From the NCBI GenBank assembly GCA_049670505.1, contig JBATTK010000036.1, forward strand, positions 81,791 to 145,790: a stretch of 64,000 bases of DNA, read 5' to 3'. Both the position numbers and the translations under genes were made by a program. The stretch is from JBATTK01 sp049670505. GTDB taxonomy: Bacteria > Bacteroidota > Bacteroidia > Flavobacteriales > Flavobacteriaceae. Positions 42,259 to 48,558 of the stretch are shown piece after piece; position 1 is the stretch's first letter; every line of letters begins with the position of its first letter. The notes beneath the pieces were generated by a model, which saw nothing but the letters and a program-made list of their open reading frames with translations, ran no database searches and was not told the origin of the DNA.

Positions 42259-42666
42259 ATGAAAAACATAGGAGTCTGGTTGGATAAGGAAAAAGCGCAC
42301 ATTGTTCGCCTAATTGGGGAACAAGAAGAATTTAGGACGCTTTTTTCGGAGATAGAGTTTTTTAATCCCAAAGGGGGATCTGGGACAAAATCCGCAAAAT
42401 GGGGTCCGCAGGATGTAGTGCAGGACAGTAAATATTTGGAGCGGGAAAAACATCAGATGAAATTGTATTTTAAGAATTTGGCCCATCTTATAAAAGATGC
42501 GGATGCTATTGCCTTATATGGTCCTGCAGGTATAAATGATAAGTTTAGAAAAGAATTATCGGAAAACTATAGCGCAATCGCAGCAAAGGTTAAAATTGTT
42601 GCAAAAGCGGATAGTATGACCAATAATCAGGTAAAGGCTTTGGTCCGGTCTTTTTTTCAAAAATAG
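42259..42666 (+). CDS. Small protein resembling an eRF1/baeRF-type C-terminal domain
   Basis: 135 residues. The N-terminus MKNIGVWLDKEKAHIVRLIG looks like a beta hairpin of a nucleic-acid-binding fold. The second half, YFKNLAHLIKDADAIALYGP then GINDKFRKELSENYSAIAA, resembles the eRF1 domain 3/L7Ae-like fold of bacterial release-factor-like (baeRF) proteins. The similarity is by eye and could be wrong. An AGGAG sequence precedes the ATG. It closes the USP operon. If correct, it could act on idle ribosomes, as the Balon factor does, in line with hpf elsewhere in the regulon; this is speculation. Confidence 0.55.
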   Translation: MKNIGVWLDKEKAHIVRLIGEQEEFRTLFSEIEFFNPKGGSGTKSAKWGPQDVVQDSKYLEREKHQMKLYFKNLAHLIKDADAIALYGPAGINDKFRKELSENYSAIAAKVKIVAKADSMTNNQVKALVRSFFQK

Positions 42667-42757
42667 CCATTAAAGTAAAATAGATAAAGGATGAAGAGGG
42701 CCTACATTCCCATACTTTAAAGGATTTTGTAAGACGTGGTGCAATAATGTTCATACC

Positions 42758-42800
42758 TGACTTATATCATTGCATAAAAGATGACATCGGTTTATATTTA
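42758..42800 (+). promoter_or_regulatory. Fnr-type box plus -7 element for the gene at 42819
   Basis: Palindrome TGACTTATATCA at 42758-42769, -7 element TATATTTA at 42793-42800, spacing 29.5 nt. The position fixes the start of the downstream gene at 42819, because an in-frame upstream ATG at 42747 lies before the box. Confidence 0.67.
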
Positions 42801-42818
42801 ATTCAGAAACAGGATGTC

Positions 42819-43256
42819 ATGGAAGCGGATGAAACTACATCGGGTCAAGGGGATCAAGGGAAAAGGGCGTCGGAACTGCATTGGGATTCCCAAAATTGGA
42901 AATCGCACTTGCAACTCATGGAAGATGAACTCGCTTTTATAGCGCGTCTCTTAAATTCATACATGTTCGAACCTAATACACCAAATCTTTTTGAGCGTTT
43001 ACAGAATTATCAGGAACGCTTGAAAAATATCAGGAGCGAAAAGAAAGTGGTAAGACAACTTATTTCCAAGCATGAAAATGATTTGGGCGGTATGTTGGAG
43101 TGTACTGAAAATAGCAATGATATGGAGTATTATAGGAAGCATAGGCTGTTACAAACAAAGGTATTGAGTTGTTTGAATGATTTTCAAAACTTGAAGTCGG
43201 AAATATTTAATTACGCAGGCGGAATCCTCAAAAAGCGAAAACCAAAAACACATTGA
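42819..43256 (+). CDS. Helical coiled-coil protein of unknown function (paralogue of the gene at 43849)
   Basis: 145 residues from the ATG at 42819. The longer frame from 42747 would run through the Fnr box and -7 element and is rejected. No signal or membrane helix; nearly all predicted helical. Blocks W-x3-L-x2-MEDELAFIARLLNSY (about 27-49), ISKHENDLGGML and YYRKHRLLQTKVL recur in the same order in the protein at 43849 (MRDEQLFLNSLIKSY, QAHENQLEIM, YIETHKDLVIQV). I know no function. It stands behind its own Fnr-type promoter. Confidence 0.65.
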   Translation: MEADETTSGQGDQGKRASELHWDSQNWKSHLQLMEDELAFIARLLNSYMFEPNTPNLFERLQNYQERLKNIRSEKKVVRQLISKHENDLGGMLECTENSNDMEYYRKHRLLQTKVLSCLNDFQNLKSEIFNYAGGILKKRKPKTH

Positions 43257-43285
43257 CCTTTTCCAAAAAAGATTAATGACCAAAC

Positions 43286-43328
43286 TGATATTTATCATTT
43301 TGCACCCTATGGAACAACCTTATTTTAG
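43286..43328 (+). promoter_or_regulatory. Fnr-type box with partial -7 element for hsp20
   Basis: Palindrome TGATATTTATCA at 43286-43297, identical to the hemN box; TATTTTAG at 43321-43328 lies at 29.5 nt but is a weak -7 match. The hsp20 ATG is at 43370. Confidence 0.62.
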
Positions 43329-43369
43329 TATTGAAGTTATACTGTTTTATTCATTTAAAGGATAGCGCT

Positions 43370-43789
43370 ATGTCACTTATAAAATATCATAGAAACCGAT
43401 TTCCCTGGAATGCCATTGAGCATTTGGATACCGATAATTTCTTTGTAGAGGAGTCAAACGGGCCCGCAATGAACATAAAGGAACGCGAGGACGATTTTAT
43501 GATCGAATTGGCCGTACCTGGCTTTGACAAAGAAGATTTTGAGATTAGCACGAAGGATAGGACTTTGGAGGTCTCCGCTCAAAAAAGCATAGAAAATGCA
43601 GGAGAGGACAATGGCTATACCCGTAAGGAATTCAGCTATAGTTCTTTTAAGCGATCTATGCGTTTACCCCAAACGGTAGATGCATCCAAGGAGGTAAAAG
43701 CCACTTATAAAAATGGCATCCTAAGCTTAGATCTTCCAAAAAAGAAAGAAGCTATGGAAAAGCCTAAAAAAATAATCAAGATTAGCTAG
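43370..43789 (+). CDS. Hsp20/alpha-crystallin family small heat-shock protein
   Basis: 139 residues from the ATG at 43370 (MSLIKYHRNRFPWNAIEHLD); a TTG-started extension is rejected. The alpha-crystallin domain runs from about residue 40 (EREDDFMIELAVPGFDKEDF), includes YTRKEFSYSSFKRSMRLPQT and ends ATYKNGILSLDLPKK (the G-x-L-x-L variant of the family). It is an ATP-independent holdase. It starts a run with the helical protein, a lipoprotein and D-lactate dehydrogenase. Placement of an Hsp20 behind an Fnr-type box parallels HspX in the DosR regulon of mycobacteria. Confidence 0.93.
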   Translation: MSLIKYHRNRFPWNAIEHLDTDNFFVEESNGPAMNIKEREDDFMIELAVPGFDKEDFEISTKDRTLEVSAQKSIENAGEDNGYTRKEFSYSSFKRSMRLPQTVDASKEVKATYKNGILSLDLPKKKEAMEKPKKIIKIS

Positions 43790-43848
43790 TACATCAAATG
43801 TAAAGCGGTAAATGGAGTTGTTCCGTTTGTCACTTTATTCAAAACAGA

Positions 43849-44298
43849 ATGGTTATGAACGCAGTAAAAAAAACATACAGTTATGTGGAATGGTTGAGTG
43901 CAGATGAAATGCACGATGCCTCCTTGCGCTGGTTTTCCGAGCTAAATTTTATGAGAGATGAACAACTATTCCTGAATAGCTTGATAAAGTCTTACACACT
44001 ACAACTCACGGACACTAAATTTTTTGAAGAAAGCAAAACGATAGTAGATGAGCTTCTCAAAAGAGAGCAGGAATTGGTTGCTCTTATGAAACAGGTCCAA
44101 GCACATGAAAACCAATTGGAAATTATGGTGGACGAGGTGGATCAGTTTAAAATGGAAAAAGCCTATATAGAAACACATAAGGATTTGGTGATCCAGGTAA
44201 ACAGGTATGCGGAAGCATACAGAAAGTTAAAAAAACGTCTCTTTGCCCTAGTATCCAAGGTACTGAAAATTGAAAAGCAAAAACGCTTGCTAAATTGA
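43849..44298 (+). CDS. Helical coiled-coil protein of unknown function (paralogue of the gene at 42819)
   Basis: 149 residues, with ATG at 43849 or at the third codon. Predicted all-helical with no membrane segment. The order of shared blocks with the protein at 42819 is W-x3-L-x-FMRDEQLFLNSLIKSY, QAHENQLEIM, YIETHKDLVIQV and LKKRLFALVSKVLK. The C-terminus is rich in lysine. It lies 59 bp behind hsp20 and 16 bp before the lipoprotein gene, so it is probably in that operon. No family known to me. Confidence 0.65.
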   Translation: MVMNAVKKTYSYVEWLSADEMHDASLRWFSELNFMRDEQLFLNSLIKSYTLQLTDTKFFEESKTIVDELLKREQELVALMKQVQAHENQLEIMVDEVDQFKMEKAYIETHKDLVIQVNRYAEAYRKLKKRLFALVSKVLKIEKQKRLLN

Positions 44299-44314
44299 CT
44301 TTTAAACACAAATC

Positions 44315-44983
44315 ATGAAAAAAGGAATCGCCCTAATGGGAGTTTTATTACTGTTCAGCTGCTCTACCACACAACTGGTGAGTAATTGGAAGAACCCGGA
44401 TATTGTCTTGTTCGATGCGTATAAAGTACTCATCGTAGGAATGACACAGGATGAAAGTGCAAGGGAAGATTTTGAAACTAAGCTACATAAGGAATTTAAA
44501 AAAAGGGGTGTGGAATCCGTACGGAGCATTGACCTTTTTGATGTAGCATTTACTTCTTCCGAAAAGTCGGAAGAAGAGTTGTCCGATGTAGAGCAACAAT
44601 TGTTGGACAAAGATTTCGATGCTATTTTGTTTACCAAAATCGTAGGTTCCCAAAACCGGCAGTCCTTTAGAAGAAAAATGTCCCAATTAGATGGGTATTA
44701 CGGTAGGTTCAAAGATGATTATTTGGGCCATCAGGATATTTACTATGAAATGGACTATTACGATTCATTCACCATATACCATGCGGAAACCTCCCTATAT
44801 TGCATATGTGTGGACAAGGAACGCGAACTTATCTGGCGTGGCGCCATAGATATTATGGATCCCGTGAATATAGAGAAAACGGTAAACGACTATATAAAAT
44901 TAGTCGTGCTAGCACTGGAGGAACAAGATTTGATTTTTAGACAGAAAGAGAATAAAAGCGCCGATGAAAGTACTAGTCTATAG
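44315..44983 (+). CDS. Lipoprotein of unknown function
   Basis: 222 residues with a lipoprotein signal, MGVLLLFSCSTT (lipobox LFSC). The mature domain shows alternating strands and helices: YKVLIVGMTQDESAREDFET, then DAILFTKIVGSQNRQ and LIWRGAIDIMDPVNIEKTVN. This is reminiscent of DUF4136-type or TolB-N-like lipoproteins, but I cannot name a family with confidence. Its last 20 bp overlap the start of the lactate dehydrogenase gene, so the two are cotranscribed. Confidence 0.7.
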   Translation: MKKGIALMGVLLLFSCSTTQLVSNWKNPDIVLFDAYKVLIVGMTQDESAREDFETKLHKEFKKRGVESVRSIDLFDVAFTSSEKSEEELSDVEQQLLDKDFDAILFTKIVGSQNRQSFRRKMSQLDGYYGRFKDDYLGHQDIYYEMDYYDSFTIYHAETSLYCICVDKERELIWRGAIDIMDPVNIEKTVNDYIKLVVLALEEQDLIFRQKENKSADESTSL

Positions 44984-45974
44984 CGCTAAGGATTTCGAAA
45001 TCCCTTATTTGGAAGGGGCTAATAAAACTGATCATAGCGTTTCCTATATCAAAGACGCCCTGGATACCAATACGGCTATAAAGGCAATGGGTTTTGAAGC
45101 CATTTCTATTTTTTCGGGCGATGACGCCTCCTTGATCGTGCTGGAAAAGCTCAGGGATCTTGGAGTTAAATATATCACCATACGATCTACGGGCTACAAT
45201 AATATACATATCAAGGCTGCCAAACGCTATGGTCTGAGAGTGGCCTATGTACCCGAATATTCCCCTTATGCCATTGCAGAACATGCGACGGCATTACTTT
45301 TGGCATTGAACCGTAAAGTTATTTTGGCGGACAAACAAGTACATGAATATAATTTTTTACTTGATGATCTCATGGGTTTTGATCTGCATGGGAAGACGGT
45401 AGGAATTTTGGGTACGGGAAGAATAGGTTCCGTTATGGTAAAAATCATGCACGGGTTCGGATGCAACGTTTTGGCATGCGACCTAGATCCGGACGATAGC
45501 CTTACGGACCTGTACGATGTAACATATACGGATATAGATGACTTATGTTCCCGATCCGATATGATCAGCCTACATATCCCGTTGACCTATGAGAATTATG
45601 AACTTATCAATACATCGCGACTACATCTAATGAAAAAAGATGTTATCCTAATCAACACTTCAAGAGGTTCCGTTATGGAAACAAAGGCACTGGTAAGGGC
45701 ATTGGAGCGTAAAGAAATTGGGGCCTATGGTGCCGACGTGTATGAAAGGGAAAAAGGAATATTCTTCCAGGACAATTCAAAAAGTGGGATTACGGACGAA
45801 CAACTTAAAAGACTACTGTCCTTTCCCAATGTACTCTTAACTCCGCATCAGGCGTTTGTTACCCGGGAAGCCCTGAAGAATATAGCGGAAACTACCTTTA
45901 AAAATATAAATGAATGGGATGCAGGTAAAGACTGTGAAAATGAACTTGGTTTTGAATCGGTGATTACAGAATAG
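44964..45974 (+). CDS. ldhA: D-lactate dehydrogenase (D-2-hydroxyacid dehydrogenase family)
   Basis: 336 residues of the fermentative D-LDH type. NAD-binding GTGRIGSVMVKIMHGFG near residue 150, catalytic arginine in INTSRGSVMETKAL, glutamate in ADVYEREKGIFF, and histidine in LLTPHQAFVTREAL. It reduces pyruvate to D-lactate and regenerates NAD+ when respiration is limited. It follows the lipoprotein with a 20-bp overlap in the hsp20 operon, and its 3' end overlaps the convergent cls gene by 11 bp. Confidence 0.92.
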   Translation: MKVLVYSAKDFEIPYLEGANKTDHSVSYIKDALDTNTAIKAMGFEAISIFSGDDASLIVLEKLRDLGVKYITIRSTGYNNIHIKAAKRYGLRVAYVPEYSPYAIAEHATALLLALNRKVILADKQVHEYNFLLDDLMGFDLHGKTVGILGTGRIGSVMVKIMHGFGCNVLACDLDPDDSLTDLYDVTYTDIDDLCSRSDMISLHIPLTYENYELINTSRLHLMKKDVILINTSRGSVMETKALVRALERKEIGAYGADVYEREKGIFFQDNSKSGITDEQLKRLLSFPNVLLTPHQAFVTREALKNIAETTFKNINEWDAGKDCENELGFESVITE

Positions 45975-47370
45975 GACTGAAAATCTTTGCGGCTCCTTCC
46001 TTTAATTTATGGGTCCAAGGCCTTTTTTTATGTTGATAGTAATTGAGTTCTTTACTTTTTCCGCAGTCCCGTATAAAATCATCTTTCAATAAGACTGCAA
46101 ATTTTTTATCATAGATTACAGCATTTACCTCATAGTTTTGCTCAAAGCTCCTTACATCAATATTGGCCGTTCCAATAGTACAGATATGGTCATCGCTTAC
46201 GACAATCTTGCTATGTAAAAATCCATCGGGGAAGAGATAGATTTTTACTCCCGATTTAAGCAGGGATTCAAAGTAGGAACGCACACTCCAATTGACCAGT
46301 TTGCTATCGGCTTGTTCGGATAACAGTAAACGCACTTCTATTCCGCTCAAAGCGGCCGTTTGCAGGGCGGTTAAAATGGGTTGACCCGGTATAATATAGG
46401 GATTGGTAATATAAATATATTTTTTTGCACTATTGATCATAGAAAAATATACTTGTTCTATAGTCGGAAAATTATCGTCCGGACCACTGGCGACAATCTG
46501 CACATTTATAGGTTGGCCCTCCGTATACGGGATTTTGTACGTAGTTGAAGCTTCCAGTTTCTTTTCGGACACCAAATACCAGTCCATTGCAAAAACAGTG
46601 TTCAGGTATAGGACCGCAGGCCCTCTGAGTTGTAAATGCATATCGTGCCATTTGCCAAGTGTTGGATCTCCCTTTAAATACTTATCGGAGATATTGATAC
46701 CGCCCGTAAAGGCAACCTCACCATCTACGACAATTATTTTTCGATGATTTCTATAATTTACGGAAGACAAAAATCGCCCAAATCGAAAGGGTAGGAAAGG
46801 GTAAACTTCAACGCCAATGGACTTAAGGTCCTTTAGATAGGATTTGCTTAGGGAAAAACTGCCGATACCATCATAGATCATTCTTATTTTGACCCCTTTC
46901 GCAATTTTTTCCCTAAATAGACGGAACAATCTATCGGCCAACTCACCCTCTTCGTAGATATAATATTGTAGATGAATATAGACATGGGCATTCTCCATGG
47001 CCTCAAAAATTGCTTCAAAAGTGGTCTTTCCATCTTTCAATAGTTTGAGTTCGTTATTGCCCGTAGGCGGGAGGCGACAGTTTTTTTGTATTAATGATTT
47101 TATCTTGTAATAAGTTCCGTTCGTTTCATGTGTATAATTTGCCCCGGAAACCAATGGATCGGTGAAAGTACCTTCCCTAAGAATCAATAGCTCATTTTGC
47201 CTACGATTTCTGCCCAACATAAAGTAGAAAAGAATTCCACCAACGGGAATGGTAAATATCGCCAGCAGCCATGCGAGCGTTTTTGAAGGCCGCATACCAT
47301 TTATTAGAAGACTTATTACTATAGCAATAGCTATCAATAAATAGACAACGATCAGAATAATATATAGCAT
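45964..47370 (-). CDS. cls: Cardiolipin synthase (phospholipase D superfamily)
   Basis: 468 residues. Two N-terminal membrane helices (LYIILIVVYLLIAIAIVISL and LAWLLAIFTIPVGGILFYFM) precede two HKD domains with HRKIIVVDGEVAFTGG and HSKIVVSDDHICTIGTANID. It joins two phosphatidylglycerol molecules to cardiolipin at the inner membrane. Tail-to-tail overlap with ldhA. A box-like TGATAATCGTCA lies 65 bp upstream. Confidence 0.94.
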   Translation of the reverse strand: MLYIILIVVYLLIAIAIVISLLINGMRPSKTLAWLLAIFTIPVGGILFYFMLGRNRRQNELLILREGTFTDPLVSGANYTHETNGTYYKIKSLIQKNCRLPPTGNNELKLLKDGKTTFEAIFEAMENAHVYIHLQYYIYEEGELADRLFRLFREKIAKGVKIRMIYDGIGSFSLSKSYLKDLKSIGVEVYPFLPFRFGRFLSSVNYRNHRKIIVVDGEVAFTGGINISDKYLKGDPTLGKWHDMHLQLRGPAVLYLNTVFAMDWYLVSEKKLEASTTYKIPYTEGQPINVQIVASGPDDNFPTIEQVYFSMINSAKKYIYITNPYIIPGQPILTALQTAALSGIEVRLLLSEQADSKLVNWSVRSYFESLLKSGVKIYLFPDGFLHSKIVVSDDHICTIGTANIDVRSFEQNYEVNAVIYDKKFAVLLKDDFIRDCGKSKELNYYQHKKRPWTHKLKEGAAKIFSPIL

Positions 47371-47434
47371 CTAACATGGGTTTTATTGAATAAACAATGC
47401 GTTACAATAACAATCAATACCATTTGAATAACAA

Positions 47435-47446
47435 TGATAATCGTCA
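47435..47446. promoter_or_regulatory. Isolated Fnr-like palindrome upstream of cls
   Basis: TGATAATCGTCA fits TGAY-N4-RTCA, but no -7 element lies at 29.5 nt in either direction; TATTGTAA at 31.5 nt toward cls is poor. It may be a weak or chance site. Confidence 0.3.
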
Positions 47447-47609
47447 GGAAATAAATGTAAGCTTGCTTTGCAGTTTTAGCAAGCTTCCCTAACTTATATT
47501 ACCGATGATGTTATCAGAATAAAAAGGAAAAAATGTTAATTTTAAAGTTTTCCTTTTTTAGAGGGTTAGATTCACCCATTTGCATCCTATAGCTTACAAA
47601 ATTTTTTAT

Positions 47610-47729
47610 ATGATCGACCATAAAAAATATAGACTCATAGTCAGGAAGTTATACCGATTTTTGATCGTTATCTGTGCCGTACTGCTTATTTTGGCCATTG
47701 TAGGCGTTTATTTCTTTGGAAGCAACTAG
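47610..47729 (+). CDS. 39-residue single-helix membrane protein
   Basis: ATG at 47610, stop TAG at 47727-47729. The sequence starts with a basic stretch, MIDHKKYRLIVRKLYRF, followed by a long hydrophobic helix, LIVICAVLLILAIVGVYFF, and GSN. The positive-inside charge pattern and clean helix suggest a real small gene rather than chance. It lies alone in the 1.19-kb gap between cls and pta. Function unknown. Confidence 0.5.
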   Translation: MIDHKKYRLIVRKLYRFLIVICAVLLILAIVGVYFFGSN

Positions 47730-47799
47730 CTACCGTAAAGTTTATGCTTCATAAAAATATGGTTGAAGCGTATGGGCTCTATTGTTCAGTTCATTTTTA

Positions 47800-48010
47800 G
47801 AGCAAAGAGAAAAGAACAAAGACTTAATGTAGGACTAAGTAACCCGGTTAGCAGTTTCTATTTTTCCTAATTCCTAATTCCTCATCCAGCATCCAGCATC
47901 CAGTATCCAGCATCCAGTATCCAGTATCCAGCTTCCAGTTTCTGGTTATCCTACGGCAAAAACCTACTGTTTACTACCACTGCCTACTGGTTAATAGTTA
48001 TTCGTTAAAG
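47800..48010. repeat. 7-bp-period repeat island 4, with a segment duplicated from island 3
   Basis: 47883-47938 is eight perfect-phase heptamers: three CATCCAG, TATCCAG, CATCCAG, two TATCCAG and CTTCCAG. Before it, about 90 bp (GAGCAAAGAGAAAAGAACAA and onward through AAGACTTAATGT) closely match 37421-37500 in island 3. CCTAATT units lie between. Followed by TACTGTTTACTACCACTGCC, shared with island 2. Confidence 0.75.
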
Positions 48011-48088
48011 GTTGATAATGGAAAAACCTACGGTTAACCGTTAACGTTTAACGAAACTAATTCCATTGCAAGACTTTCGACTTCCAAG

Positions 48089-48198
48089 AAACTATTTCAA
48101 ATTTGACCATGTGCCTTCGATACGATCGCAGGCGATCACTCAGGCACCCATATACGGTCATTGAGTGATTTTCGAATTGAAAATCGTATCGAAATAAC
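48089..48198. repeat. Dispersed structured repeat, copy 4
   Basis: Complete copy. Here the inner hairpin reads GATCGC-AG-GCGATC instead of GATTGC/GCAATC in copies 2 and 3: both sides changed together, preserving pairing. Second hairpin GATTTTC/GAAAATC and the long arm pair TCGATACGAT/ATCGTATCGA are intact. Confidence 0.85.
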
Positions 48199-48204
48199 AT
48201 TCCA

Positions 48205-48420
48205 GCTTCCAATTATCAGTTTGCAGTATTCAGTTTCTGGTTTCCGGCCTTTTGTCTTTTATCCTTTGTCTTAGGTCTTTGGAAAGATAGTCTTCGGTAG
48301 GCAGTGATGGTCGGCGGTCGTATCGTTTCCAGCATCCATCATCCAGCATCCAGCATCCAGCATCCATCATCCAGTATGCAGCATCCAGTTTCTAGTTATC
48401 CGCTTATTCAACGGTAAAGA
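48205..48420. repeat. 7-bp-period repeat island 5
   Basis: 48333-48388 is eight heptamers: CATCCAT, three CATCCAG, CATCCAT, CATCCAG, TATGCAG, CATCCAG. Flanked by CAGTTTC-style units on both sides. The remaining bases up to the pta promoter hold nothing I recognise. Confidence 0.72.
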
Positions 48421-48521
48421 CTTACTTTCTATAATTCCCAACAAAATACTTCCACTCCACTGCAATGCATAAATAACACTAATTTTAAGCGTATTCCCTC
48501 GCGCTAAAAAGCTGAAACGTC

Positions 48522-48529
48522 TATCTTTG
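48522..48529 (+). promoter_or_regulatory. -7 element of the pta-ackA promoter
   Basis: TATCTTTG matches TAnnTTTG, 29 bp before the pta start. No Fnr-type box lies 29.5 nt upstream, so pta-ackA appears to be outside the box-controlled group. Confidence 0.55.
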
Positions 48530-48558
48530 TAAATTTTAAAAAACAATACTAAAGTTCA

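Noticed and set aside
47883..48388. Tandem CATCCAG arrays considered as CRISPR
   Set aside because: Units are 7 bp with no spacers, and no cas genes are present.
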